Of a stretch of DNA of 64,000 nt, positions 23,401 through 31,156 are shown piece by piece. The stretch comes from Lamellibrachia satsuma (taxonomy: Eukaryota > Annelida > Polychaeta > Sabellida > Siboglinidae): contig BSQZ01000073.1 in NCBI GenBank assembly GCA_033239005.1, forward strand, positions 2,356,001-2,420,000, read 5' to 3'. The notes beneath the pieces were generated by a model. It saw only the letters and a program-made list of their open reading frames with translations, was not told the DNA's origin and ran no database searches. Position 1 is the stretch's first letter; each line of letters opens with the position of its first letter. Made by a program: the position numbers and the translations under genes.

Positions 23401-24083
23401 TTCTACCTGGTGTCTGTGGGAGGGGAAGTCACCACCCTTCTGAGATATTTGTCAGTTTTGCTGAGCAGCATGGTTCTTTAAACAAGTCATACAAATGTAT
23501 CATTAAATAAACAAATGGCTTCTAGAGAATGTTTTTCTTTGTTATTTTGTATTGAATTTGTCATGGAAAAATGTCTTAAATTTTGGAAATATCACTCTTA
23601 AAATGTCAAGAAATGTGATCAGTCCAAAGTGCGTACGGAACAGCTGAGGATTGGGTTGTTTGGAGGATACCTCATGAAATAAAATGTGTGAGCAATTGCA
23701 TAAATATCGTTAATGGACCCATGTTGTCTAGATGGGCCAGGGCTCTTTATTGTGTACAATGCTGACCTTTATATCCTGTTTATATATATTTAATTATTTA
23801 TTAAATTTTAAATTAATTGATATTTTTAACTTATTTCAATGCATGGGTGTTTTAACCTGAAATAAAATATTTGTATTTGTATTTGTATTCATTTCAGTTG
23901 TTTGCATCGCGTCGGAGAGTTAGGCTCTTCCTCATGGATGCCGAGGAGGAGGAAGAGGAGGAGGAAGATGTAACAGGTTTGGGAGAGACCACGGAGGATC
24001 TCGGGGACAGGGACACGACAGGGGACTGTGTCAGTGGTGATGACGAGGACAAGGAGAACACCAATTCAGTGGCTGTCAACTGA
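2290..24083 (+). CDS. ANAPC4: ANAPC4 orthologue, C-terminal 302 aa, eight exons (5' part off window)
   Basis: ANAPC4 (APC4) is a platform subunit of the anaphase-promoting complex, the ubiquitin ligase that drives mitotic exit. Joining 2290-2424, 6565-6626, 14591-14626, 17530-17637, 18109-18204, 18752-18928, 20610-20718 and 23898-24083 gives one open frame; every junction is GT-AG and every phase matches (0,2,2,2,2,2,0). Recognised by recall of the human protein: KSL...VIGQSL aligns with human KSL...VIGKSM, then the block VVDVSFYDSDTLSMLL with LLQLPL, then RLEHMKA...TRKVACV, then RRVRLFLMD followed by a Glu-rich acidic tail. These are the C-terminal helical domain and tail; the N-terminal WD40 region is outside the window. 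The introns are crowded with tandem arrays and LINE fragments. I am confident of the last four exons and reasonably confident of the shorter upstream ones, whose conservation is weaker. Confidence 0.85.
2401..3174. repeat. 39-bp array copying the ANAPC4 exon end and donor
   Basis: The unit is 24 nt of exon end (gatgtgacagtgcagcacag...) plus 15 nt of intron starting GTGAGT, about 20 copies. It resumes at 5891-5965 beyond LINE copy C. The length is a multiple of three, so the exon frame stays open to a TAG at 2764. Confidence 0.95.
3175..5890 (-). mobile_element. CR1-like LINE copy C, with 7-bp target-site duplication
   Basis: ORF2 retrotransposon inserted in the 39-bp array of an ANAPC4 intron. 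The endonuclease (5833-5156) has [27 protein letters not shown] and [11 protein letters not shown]. The RT (5183-3624) has NKSPGVDGIPPKLL, YLDFQKAFDKVPHQ, SGVPQGSVLGPILFLIYIND and the catalytic KFADDTKLF. The C-terminal [13 protein letters not shown]...[20 protein letters not shown] continues at 3651-3274. Relative to copy D, about 100 codons between EN and RT are deleted near 5185, and there is a frameshift near 3640. The 3' end is an AAATCTTGTT-type microsatellite. TTGTGAT flanks both sides (3168-3174, 5891-5897). Confidence 0.92.
5891..5965. repeat. Distal remnant of the 39-bp array
   Basis: Two units continuing the array interrupted by LINE copy C. Positions 6017-6125 then hold three copies of a 38-bp unit (tatgatg.catgacatgatc type). 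6135-6560 has a palindromic gatttaaat-rich patch and nothing else recognised. Confidence 0.9.
6565..6626 (+). CDS. ANAPC4: ANAPC4 exon
   Basis: 62 nt, phase 0 to 2, between acceptor ctttgttggcag and donor AAAG|GTGAGT. It encodes SVIGQSLQCVSTSHLFTLSQ, matching the human VIGKSMNQAICIPLYRDTR stretch in spacing. A degenerate 26-bp array derived from its 3' end and donor follows directly. Confidence 0.72.
6627..6970. repeat. Degenerate 26-bp array from an ANAPC4 donor
   Basis: The unit acattgtcacatag-tttagtgtcact is the end of the preceding exon (acattgtcacaaag) and its donor (gtgagtgtcact) with the donor mutated, about 13 decayed copies. 6970-7710 shows nothing recognisable. Confidence 0.8.
7712..8310. 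repeat. 15-bp array
   Basis: About 40 copies of caagacaacagcttA/caagacaacagtttA. It is open in all + frames because the unit has no stop and is divisible by three. It lies in an ANAPC4 intron. Confidence 0.97.
8316..9312. repeat. 47-bp array
   Basis: About 22 copies of a unit containing cagtctgtctcatcatctgt and ggcccatccactc, with shorter variants lacking one catccact. Confidence 0.97.
9399..10003. repeat. 30/33-bp array
   Basis: About 19 copies of tctcatgcttctgtcatgca plus tgaagagg, with 3-bp length variants. 10004-10327 shows no recognised feature. Confidence 0.97.
10328..10853. repeat. 65-bp array
   Basis: Eight copies of a unit with atcaaagagactgtaaacaa and agctggaggaaccag, only a few substitutions apart. 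10854-11088 is unassigned. Confidence 0.95.
11090..11363. repeat. 39-bp array
   Basis: Seven copies of a unit containing aaggtactgatgtcatcaga, followed by the 3' end of the RTE-like fragment. Confidence 0.95.
11455..12440 (-). pseudogene. Reverse transcriptase fragment, different LINE family (RTE-like)
   Basis: A 241-codon open stretch: ILHASGIPEKTVKAIQ, TGVLQGDPLAPYLFIIVLDY, DLDYADDLALFAD (intact YADD), EDFKYLGSY and IYGCDSWSL. It continues after a frameshift as RQWRLHLAGHVMRHDEAANK and GRPTTTL to about 11520. This is the 3' half of an RT typical of RTE-like or F52C9.6-type elements, 5'-truncated at about 12440. It lies in an ANAPC4 intron on the opposite strand. Confidence 0.87.
12441..12557 (+). 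pseudogene. Possible piggyBac-type C-terminal zinc-finger relic
   Basis: Thirty-odd codons, RKRSSYWCAGCGSGVHKHCF then NLVHKN and a stop, have the CxxC...HxxCF...H spacing of the cysteine-rich tail of piggyBac-derived transposases. No catalytic domain is visible; the sequence upstream is the truncated RT on the other strand. It could be chance. Confidence 0.35.
13268..13732. repeat. 27-bp array with an open Cys-rich frame
   Basis: About 17 copies of gtgaatgccttgccaatgga plus ctcaagt. It is open in several frames on both strands. One + frame (13261-13887) gives nine-residue CECLANGLK repeats ending in an acidic tail. 12570-13260 and 13890-14580 are AT-rich with no gene seen; 14208-14240 is a TA microsatellite. 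Confidence 0.95.
14591..14626 (+). CDS. ANAPC4: ANAPC4 micro-exon (36 nt)
   Basis: A 36-nt exon, phase 2 to 2, with acceptor catgtttcttgttgcag and donor ACTCA|GTAAGT. It encodes roughly ENGDRCLPRIT. An alternative reading in another frame, running on to later copies of the donor, breaks phase with the next exon, so the first donor is preferred. The 53-bp array starts exactly at this donor. Confidence 0.6.
14627..16340. repeat. 53-bp array starting at an ANAPC4 splice donor
   Basis: Starts exactly at the donor of the 36-nt exon; each full unit begins GTAAGTCTGACTTCC and ends AAAACTCA, so about 25 donor-like sites are created. Shorter variants that lack the GTAAGTCTGAC part alternate in the middle. 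Confidence 0.95.
16342..17455. repeat. 45-bp array
   Basis: About 25 copies of a unit with gcactgtggatgtttagagg and agttgta.tgcattgac. It is divisible by three and open on the - strand. Confidence 0.97.
17530..17637 (+). CDS. ANAPC4: ANAPC4 exon
   Basis: 108 nt, phase 2 to 2, with acceptor catgttccag and donor GACAG|GTAGGG. It encodes SYVYMYTAF...CDKCHVLRQK, which follows the human NLHYLLFTI...YKMCILRRH pattern. The donor and the preceding 13 exon bases are the seed of a 23-bp array. Confidence 0.68.
17625..17955. repeat. 23-bp array from an ANAPC4 exon end and donor
   Basis: The unit gtagggtgactcatgagaga-cag consists of the donor of the exon ending at 17637 plus its last 13 bases, about 14 copies. 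17956-18108 is unassigned intron. Confidence 0.93.
18109..18204 (+). CDS. ANAPC4: ANAPC4 exon
   Basis: 96 nt, phase 2 to 2. The start was chosen at acceptor gtgtgag because the nearer acceptor (18101) gives a stop codon in the required frame. The donor is CCAG|GTGAGA. It encodes a weakly conserved stretch ending QIKAHSPDDT. Confidence 0.55.
18205..18751 (+). other. ANAPC4 intron with degenerate AT-rich repeats
   Basis: No gene seen. It contains a short C run, and two related patches of alternating TATTG/AATAT (18370-18500, 18600-18690) in opposite orientation that could pair. 18929-19164, the start of the next intron, is also empty. Confidence 0.5.
18752..18928 (+). CDS. ANAPC4: ANAPC4 exon
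   Basis: 177 nt, phase 2 to 2. Acceptor gatgttccag restores phase, whereas the tag acceptor 13 nt later would not. It encodes HQVVDVSFYDSDTLSMLL and VLLQLPL, equivalent to human LDAQFYDDETVTVVL and LLVQLPL. This is one of the clearest family matches in the gene. Confidence 0.85.
19165..20050 (+). pseudogene. CR1-like LINE copy G, 5'-truncated
   Basis: The 3' part of ORF2 in an ANAPC4 intron: [30 protein letters not shown], then after a frameshift near 19475 the C-terminal block YKAIVRPHLEYCIQAWRPYR to the stop at 19975. It is truncated upstream of the RT palm, so it has no catalytic FADD. It belongs to the same subfamily as the copy at 37-40 kb. The 3' UTR (CACTTGCCATCTGGAACTTG) follows but lacks the terminal microsatellite. 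Confidence 0.9.
20610..20718 (+). CDS. ANAPC4: ANAPC4 exon
   Basis: 109 nt, phase 2 to 0, with acceptor tttccccgcag and donor TGTG|GTAAGT. It encodes MDFQRLEHMKAAHFAVSGTR then KVACV, matching human MHFEKHWRLLESMKAQYVA and FRKVSCV. Confidence 0.88.
20745..21545. repeat. 53-bp array, left block
   Basis: About 14 copies of a unit with aggaggcccttctacctg and gtgtctgtaggaaggg in an ANAPC4 intron. A second block of the same family lies at 22840-23430. 20051-20609 has no feature apart from the exon acceptor. Confidence 0.95.
21545..21725 (-). pseudogene. CR1-like LINE 3' fragment I
   Basis: A short decayed fragment equivalent to the last coding part and 3' UTR of the other copies (compare ctgagatatttgtcaa and catattcacgctgctagca with 3290-3340). 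It abuts the 53-bp array. About 23426-23455 repeats the first 30 bp of this junction. Confidence 0.7.
21815..22000. repeat. 66-bp direct repeat, three copies
   Basis: The unit contains ctgctgcattaaacctgagg and gctacttggacctcatga, with minor differences. Confidence 0.9.
22080..22600. repeat. 19-bp array
   Basis: About 27 copies of gtgttgtcctgcagggagt. Each unit has a PstI-like ctgcag palindrome. 22601-22830 is unassigned. Confidence 0.97.
22840..23430. repeat. 53-bp array, right block
   Basis: About 11 copies, same family as 20745-21545. A flanking segment (22753-22828) recurs after the block at 23460-23531. 23532-23890 is AT-rich intron. Confidence 0.95.
23898..24083 (+). CDS. ANAPC4: ANAPC4 terminal exon with acidic tail
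   Basis: 186 nt including the TGA, starting after acceptor tattcatttcag in phase 0. It begins LFASRRRVRLFLMD, matching human LSSNLRHVRVFEMD, and continues into an acidic Glu/Asp-rich tail, as in the human protein. The Glu run is encoded by a GAG/GAA trinucleotide-like stretch. Confidence 0.88.
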   Translation: MFASRRRVRLFLMDAEEEEEEEEDVTGLGETTEDLGDRDTTGDCVSGDDEDKENTNSVAVN

Positions 24084-24183
24084 ATCCAATGTTGAGATGG
24101 TTCCTGGAGCCGTCTGGGGTAAAACATGACATGTACGGGTGATAGGAATGTCACCCTAGTTCAACAGGACAGTGTTTACTGTG

Positions 24184-24189
24184 AATAAA
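24184..24189 (+). promoter_or_regulatory. ANAPC4: Polyadenylation signal of ANAPC4
   Basis: An AATAAA lies about 100 nt after the ANAPC4 stop codon, followed by a T/G-rich stretch, as expected for a short 3' UTR. Confidence 0.7.
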
Positions 24190-24224
24190 TGTTGATTGCT
24201 TAGCACTCTTGGAGTTGTCCAATT

Positions 24225-24226
24225 CT

Positions 24227-24262
<36 letters not shown>
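24225..24262. repeat. GAT trinucleotide microsatellite
   Basis: About twelve gat units just downstream of the ANAPC4 polyadenylation signal. Confidence 0.95.
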
Positions 24263-24264
<2 letters not shown>

Positions 24265-24364
24265 GTGATGATGGTGCACACCTGTACGACTGGTAGCAGA
24301 AATCTGTAAGATCGTAAACAAACCGAAATTATTACCTATGTCTGCTGGTTTGCCATTCTTGCTC

Positions 24365-25375
24365 TAAAGGAGCTCGCTGTGCACTGATACATTGATTGTA
24401 ACTGTGAGACTTTGTGCGACTGACTGCGCACTGATACATTGATTGTAACTGTGAGACTTTGGTGCGACTGACTACGCACTGATACATTGATTGTAACCTG
24501 CGAGACTTTGGTGCGACTGACTGCGCACTGATACATTGATTGTAACCTGCAAGACTTTGGTGCGACTGGCTGCGCACTGATACATTGATTGTAACCTGCG
24601 AGACTTTGGTGCGACTGACTGCGCACTGATACATTGATTGTAATCTGCAAGACTTTGGTGCGACTGACTGTGCACTGATACATTGATTGTAACTGTGAGA
24701 CTTTAGTGCAGCTCACTATGCACTGATACATTGATTGTCACCTGCAAGACTTTGGTGCAGCTCACTACGCACTGATACATTGATTATAATCTGCGAGACT
24801 TGGTGTGACTGATTGCGCACTGATATATTGATTGTAACTGTGAGACTTTGGTGCGACTGACTACGCACTGATACATTGATTGTAACCTGCGAGACTTTGG
24901 TGCGACTGACTGTGCACTGATACATTGATTGTAACCTGCGAGACTTTGGTGCGACTGACTGCGCACTGATACATTGATTGTAATCTGCAAGACTTTGGTG
25001 CGACTGGCTGCGCACTGATACATTGATTGTAATGTGCGAGACTTTGGTGCAGCTGACTGCACACTGATACATTGATTGTAACCTGCAAGACTTTGGTGCG
25101 ACTGACTGCGCACTGATACATTGATTGTAACCTGCAAGACTTTGGTGCGACTGACTGCGCACTGATACATTGATTGTTACATGCAAGACTTTGGTGCAGC
25201 TCACTACGCACTGATACATTGATTATAACCTGCGAGACTTGGTGTGACTGATTGCGCACTGATATATTGATTGTAACCGTGAGACTTTGGTGTGACTGAC
25301 TGCACACTGATATATTGATTGTAACTGTGAGACTTTGGTGCGACTGACTACGCACTGATACATTGATTGTAACCT
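24365..25375. repeat. 49-bp array
   Basis: About 21 copies of a unit with gcactgatacattgattgta and gactttggtgcgactgactg, in the convergent intergenic region just before LINE copy D. Confidence 0.97.
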
Positions 25376-25509
25376 TTTGCTGTGATTCTTTTCTCATGAC
25401 CTGCGTGGTTTTAATGTTTTTTAAACTAATTTTAAGTTTCAGACAAACAGGCATTTAAGGCCTATGTATTAACGCGCTACTCGCTAGGTGGCAGTAGCTT
25501 ACAGCGTAC

Positions 25510-28245
25510 AATAGATTTATCAAGATTTAACAAGATTTGCCATCCAAGCCAAAGGCCCAGATGGCAAGTGGACAAGGAAGCCATTGGCTTATCAAGAGTC
25601 CAACAATGTTCATCTACTTATAACCCGCCCTCCTGAGATATGTGTCAACCTTTTTTTTAAACATATTCACGCTGCTAGCAGTTACACAATCTGTAGACAA
25701 TTTGTTCCATTCATTTATTGTCCTCTGTGAGAACGAGTGCTTCCTGATGTCCAATCTACATTGATCCTTTACTAATTTTGCCTCATGTCCTCTAGTTCTG
25801 CTATCCTTCTTGAGTGAGAAAAACATATTTCTATCAATATTTTCATACCCATTCAATATCTTAAAAACTTCAATCTGATCTCCTCTTAACCTTCTTGTCT
25901 CTAGAGTTGTTAAACCACATTCTTTCAGGCGTTCTTCATAACTAAGGTCTCTAAGTTCTGGAATCATTTTAGTTGCTCTCCTTTGTATGCGTTCAAGCGT
26001 ATCTATATCCTTCTTACGATATGGTCTCCATGCTTGTATACAGTATTCTAAATGAGGTCTAACTATTGCTTTATAAAGAGGTATAATTAACTTTTTTCCC
26101 TTGTATGTTATGTTTCTTCTAATCAATCCAAGAATTTGATTACCCTTTGAAGCTGCAATATCACACTGCTCTGAAACTTTCATATCAGCGCTTATTGTAA
26201 CTCCTAAGTCCTTTTCTTTTACAGTAGTACCCAGAACAGTATATCCCATTTTATAGTTTACATTCAAGTTCCCATGTCCTGTATGTAGGAATTTACATTT
26301 CCCAAAATTGAACAGCATCTGCCATTTCTCAGACCATTTCACTAATCTGTCTAGATCGTTTTGTAAATGTTGTTTATCACCATCAGTATTAACCTTTCTA
26401 AACAGTTTTGTGTCATCCGCAAATTTCAGTATGTTACTTGTTATACTGTCGTCCAAGTCATTGATATATATTAAGAATAATATAGGTCCTAATACTGATC
26501 CTTGAGGTATCCCACTCAAGACCGATTTCAAATTTGAAACTTCTCCATCTACTACAACTCGTTGTCTTCTGTCAGTCAGCCATTGTTCTATCCAGTCAGT
26601 TACGCTATCCCCGATACCATGGGCTTTTAATTTAAGTAGTAATCTTTGATGTGGCACTTTGTCAAAAGCTTTCTGAAAATCTAAGTAGATAATATCTACT
26701 GGCGATCCCACGTCTATCCACTTAGGGATTTCTTCCAAAAAACAACGTATTTGTTAAGCATGACCTCGCTTTAAGGAATCCATGTTGAGATGAATTTAAT
26801 AATTTATGCTTAACAAGGAAGTCCACCATATGGTCTTTAATTAACCTTTCTAATAATTTACAAATCACCGACGTTAAACTCACTGGTCTGTAATTTTCTG
26901 ACTTATTTCTCGAACCCTTTTTAAATAATGGTATGATGTTTGCTTCTTTCCATTCAAACGGAACAACTCCCTCTTTTAATGTTTCCATTAGTAATTTTGG
27001 AGGAATCCCATCCACTCCCGGTGATTTGTTATCCTTCATTGCCTTTATTTTCTTAGCTACCAATTCTGGAGTTACAACTAACGGACCTAAATAGTCAGAT
27101 TTAGCCCCCTGAAATTTAGCATCAGCAACTGTTAATGAACTAATATCTTCTTTGGTAAACACTGAACTGAAGTAACCATTTAGGTCTTCCGCCATTAAAA
27201 ACCCCTGTGATATTATATTTCCAGCACCGTCTTCTAGAGGTCCAACCTTGTCTTGTACGTTTTGTTTACTCCCGACATATGCATAAAAACTCTTGCTGTA
27301 ATTTTTTATGTTACATGCTAGTTTTTGCTCATAGCTTCTTTTAGATTGTCTGATTTCAGTTGTAGCTGCATTAAGTGCCTCTTTGTATTTTGCATAGTCT
27401 TCTTCCTTTCTGGTACGCCTATAAACCCTCCACATAGTTTGTTTTAGCATTATTTTTCTAATTGCCTCTTTTGACAAGTGTTTCTTTCTACACCGTTTTC
27501 CTTGTTTTTGGAAGGGAACAAATTTATCTATGATACTCTCAATTTCATATTTTAGAATATTCCAACATTCAATTGTGTTCTTATTCATCAGCATGTTATT
27601 CCAATCTAGCTTTGCTAAGTATTTTCTCATATCTTTGTAGTTACCTTTATGGAAGTTTCTCTTGTGCATTTTCTTATTTTTACTTTCTGATTTTACATTG
27701 ATGTCAAAATGTATTTGATTATGGTCACTATTACCCAATGGTTCAAACATTTTTACATTGTCCACTAATTCTTTTTGTGATGACAAAACTATATCTAATA
27801 CATTTTCTCCCCTGGTTTGTTCTAGTACGTGCTGAGTGAGAAAGCTATCCTGGATTAAAAATAGAAATTGTTGGTCCTCAATCCCTGTGCTCTCTAGAGA
27901 ATTCCATTGTATGTGTCCATGGTTAAAATCTCCCATTATGATACTTTCCCCTTTACTAACTTCCTTTATAGCGTTGTTTATTTTTGTGTTGTCCTCTTCG
28001 TTTATGTTTGGACTTCGGTAAACTAATCCAATAGTTTATTTTAAATTTCCTGAAACAATTTTGCACCAAACAGCTTCATCGCAATCTGCTTCCCTTTCTA
28101 GTTTTATTTCATAAGCCTGAATAGATTCTTTAACATATAAAATAACTCCCCTGCCCCTTCTTCCTATTCGATCTTTCCTAAACATTACATATCCTGTCAG
28201 TCCTAATTCAGCATCTGTTATATCTATGTTAGCCCATGATTCGTA
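25510..28245 (-). pseudogene. CR1-like LINE copy D, most complete ORF2 but broken
   Basis: Endonuclease (28272-28036 and 27936 onward), EN-RT linker, RT and C-terminus, all on the - strand. It carries [31 protein letters not shown], the linker missing from copy C (DHNQIHFDINVKSESKNKK), then the RT and KFADDTKLF down to the stop at 25614. Breaks: an in-frame stop near 28038, a 15-codon in-frame deletion at KLLMET|LKEGVVP (about 26980), and a frameshift near 26740. The 5' end is truncated inside EN. The 3' tail is the AAATCTTGTTA-type repeat. It lies in the intergenic region between ANAPC4 and C2orf42. Confidence 0.93.
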
Positions 28246-28729
28246 CGTAATATGTAAATTGTCTTCACTCACCTCTTATACGAAATAGCCCATCCAATTA
28301 GCTGAATGCTACACCAATGCCTCTCATAGTGGGCTGATAATGATAGCACTACTACAAGAAAACTAAATATTCAATTTGCATTTTAAAAATAGTGTTAACA
28401 TAACAAGTGATTTAATGTGGTAGCTAGACAATTCATAAAACAACAACCGTAACAAAACAGCAAGCCTATGATTGTATTGTTATGATCAAACAGTTGACGA
28501 TCTCGCTTGTTTTAATGGCCTCCACACTAAATGGTCGGTTGTGAGATCACCGCCCGCACTGGACATGCCACGCTGCATTTTTAATCATCAGCATCATTTG
28601 TCGGTCGAGGCCAGAACTTTGACAAAGCGGTTTCCATTAAGGATGGAAGTATTGCTACTTCAACGTGAAGGTTTTAACATATTAGTTTGTTGTGTGTTTG
28701 TCTTTGTTTCCGTCTGTTTTCTTCTCATG
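28246..28729. other. Intergenic stretch without recognised gene
   Basis: Between the truncated 5' end of LINE copy D and the 31-bp array. No ORF or element was recognised on either strand. Confidence 0.6.
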
Positions 28730-29063
28730 AATCGGTGTCCACAGGATGAATCTTGCCGTGATTCGGTGTCCACAGGATGAATCTTGCCATGAGTCGGTGT
28801 CCACAGGATGAATCTTGCCACGAGTCGGTGTCCACAGAATGAGTCTTGCCATGAGTCGGTGTCCACAGGATGAATCTTGCCGTGAGTCGGTGTCCACAGA
28901 ATGAGTCTTGCCATGAGTCGGTGTCCACAGGATGAGTCTTGCCGTGAGTCGGTGTCCACAGGATGAATCTTGCCTTGAGTCGGTGTCCACAGGATGAATC
29001 TTGCCACGAGTCGGTGTCCACAGGATGAGTCTTGCCATGAGTCGGTGTCCACAGGATGAATCA
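28730..29063. repeat. 31-bp array
   Basis: About 11 copies of gagtcggtgtccacaggatg plus aatcttgccat. Confidence 0.97.
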
Positions 29064-29255
29064 TCCTTGGTGTTCCCTCCGCCTGCTGTTCCCTCCGTCT
29101 GCAGTGACAGACAGACATCCTCGGTGTTCCCTCCGTCTGCAGTGACAGACAGACATCCTCGGTGTTCCCTCCGTCTGCAGTGACAGACAGACATCCTCGG
29201 TGTTCCCTCCGTCTGCAGTGACAGACAGACATCCTCGGTGTTCCCTCCGTCATTC
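29063..29255. repeat. 38-bp array
   Basis: Five copies of a unit with ggtgttccctccgtctgcag and tgacagacagacatcct. It is directly continuous with the 31-bp array and with the RTE-like RT relic. Confidence 0.96.
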
Positions 29256-29263
29256 TTCTTCTC

Positions 29264-29960
29264 CGCCGCACCCTCCTTTCCATCGAGATCCCCATTTTCT
29301 CGCAGAACGCTGCAGTCTTTCCCTTTGTCTCTTCGATGACTGTTATGCCCTCGTTGCAGAAGAGAGCAACAGCTAGGTGTCCGATCCAGGTAAGTTGCCG
29401 CTGAAGTAGCAGCGACCGGATACTGGACACTCAGAACGAAGTAAGACGTCGTTATTTGTTACGCGATCCGACCACTTGATTCCGAACGAGCGTAGGTAAA
29501 CTTGTGATATACACTCGGAATTAAGTTGTGAGTTGGATGTTTCGTCTTTTCCAGAGTTGATTGCGCAGTGTATCCGGACTGACATGTCTTTCTCCAATCT
29601 GCAGTCGTCCAACATTGAGTGGCTTATCATCTAACATTGGCTTTTCATCCAACAGTTATACATGGATTGACATAAGGAGCAGGTTCGTACAGCAGTTCTG
29701 GTTTGTGCGAGTTCATAGCGAAACCGAAAGTGGCAGATGTGTAAGCAGACTTGTTCAGAATAGTTTGTAGATCAGCTTCAGAATGTGCAGTGAGGCCAGC
29801 ATCACCAGCGTAGAGAGGATAACGGACACGGCATTGGCGCACCTTCGTTTTCGCTTTCAGCAGATTCAGATAGAACCAACGAATCGTTAGATATACACTA
29901 TAATAAATAAACTGAAGTTTGACGGCCATTACCCCTACCATCCGTAGACCAAGCATGTGA
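29264..29960 (-). pseudogene. Decayed RTE-like reverse transcriptase
   Basis: Pieces in three frames: RYPLYAGDAGLTAHSEADLQ (YADD decayed to YAGD) and FGFAMNSHKPELLYEPAP at 29890-29660; FGIKWSDRVTNNDVL near 29490-29440; and SIRSLLLQRQLTWIGHLA near 29420-29370. The order is that of the RT palm to C-terminal region of RTE-like elements. It is heavily mutated and joins the 38-bp array at its 3' side. Confidence 0.75.
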
Positions 29961-30377
29961 CCAGGTTGGTGGTTGTCACATGACAGCAGTCCATGACAAT
30001 TGTGAGGAGGTTGTACCCTCCGTCTCTGTTAATCCCTGGATACTTCAGACAAACACCGCCGAAGGGACCAAGAGGATGTTGAAAGCTCTGCTGAGCTAAT
30101 ATTCTAATATGCATGTGGTACCAACTTATACGCTGATAATTGTTTTTCATATTCCAACTATGTACAAATAAATCAACGAATACACTTGTTTGTCAAATTG
30201 CACCTACTTTTGGGAGCCTTGTAGCATGTAGTGCCACCTTTCTCCGACTCACAGAATCCTCTTCTTCCCCGCATCATCCCAGGTGAACATCTCTACTCCA
30301 AGTCTCCAACTGCCCGGAACTGTAGCACTTTCCTTCTCTTTCATACACATTGGTATTGAGATGCTGACAGACGCTAT

Positions 30378-30436
30378 TTTATTCTTCTAGAGGTCAACAA
30401 CATTGGTATTGAGATGCTGACAGAAGCTATTTTATT
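30378..30436 (-). promoter_or_regulatory. C2orf42: Candidate C2orf42 polyadenylation signals
   Basis: Two AATAAA hexamers on the - strand, at 30436-30431 and 30383-30378, lie 540-590 nt past the C2orf42 stop. They belong to a 52-bp direct duplication, so either could be used. A 33-bp array sits in the putative 3' UTR. Confidence 0.4.
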
Positions 30437-30624
30437 CTTCTATAGGTCAACAACATTGCAGTGTTAGGCATCGCTTGCTACGCTCAGCTCAATACATTTC
30501 TATGTACAGTATATTACTGAAGGAACAAAAGAAGTTTGTTCCCAACAAATTGTTTCGAAAGAAACTCAACAGTTGCACCGTAATACTTGAGGCACTAAGT
30601 ATAGCGAGGACCTTTGTTGGGTGA

Positions 30625-30835
30625 GTTGATACAGGAAGTACTCACAAAGACATCGTACTTGAACACATAAGTACTCACAAAGACATCGTACTTGAACACA
30701 TAAGTATTCACAAAGACATCGTACTTGAACACATAAGTAATCACAAAGACATCGTACTTGAACACATAAGTATTCACAAAGACATCGTACTTGAACACAT
30801 AAGTAATCACAAAGACATCGTACTTGAACACATAT
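30625..30835. repeat. 33-bp array in the putative C2orf42 3' UTR
   Basis: About six copies of cacaaagacatcgtacttga plus acacataagtact. A 52-bp direct duplication (30350-30450) lies further downstream. Confidence 0.95.
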
Positions 30836-30971
30836 GTGCTACAGAAGTCAAACAACATTGCAGAATCGTGACACTCTGTCACTGACTGCATCATGACATA
30901 GGTGTCGGACTGTGTCACTACGTTGATTTGGGACTAGAGGTTCAGGTAGAAACAGTGCGCATGCCACCCTC

Positions 30972-31156
30972 TCATTGTACGTGTATGGTCTGTACTTCCA
31001 GACTGCCAGAGCCAGTCCGATGCTCTATCTGTCCGTTGCGCTGGTGTCCGTACTCAAACTTGATGCGTAGTTCCCCGATGCGACTCTTGGGCAAGATGTT
31101 GGGGATCCACTCTATGATGAACGGTGTCGGCTCCTTCTGGTCGGCCGATGTGTTTC
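30972..31156 (-). CDS. C2orf42: C2orf42 exon 8 (terminal)
   Basis: 185 nt to the TGA, phase 1, with acceptor ctttgatgcag. It encodes [20 protein letters not shown] and [16 protein letters not shown], then a short divergent tail. The match to the human C-terminal core is nearly complete. Confidence 0.96.
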
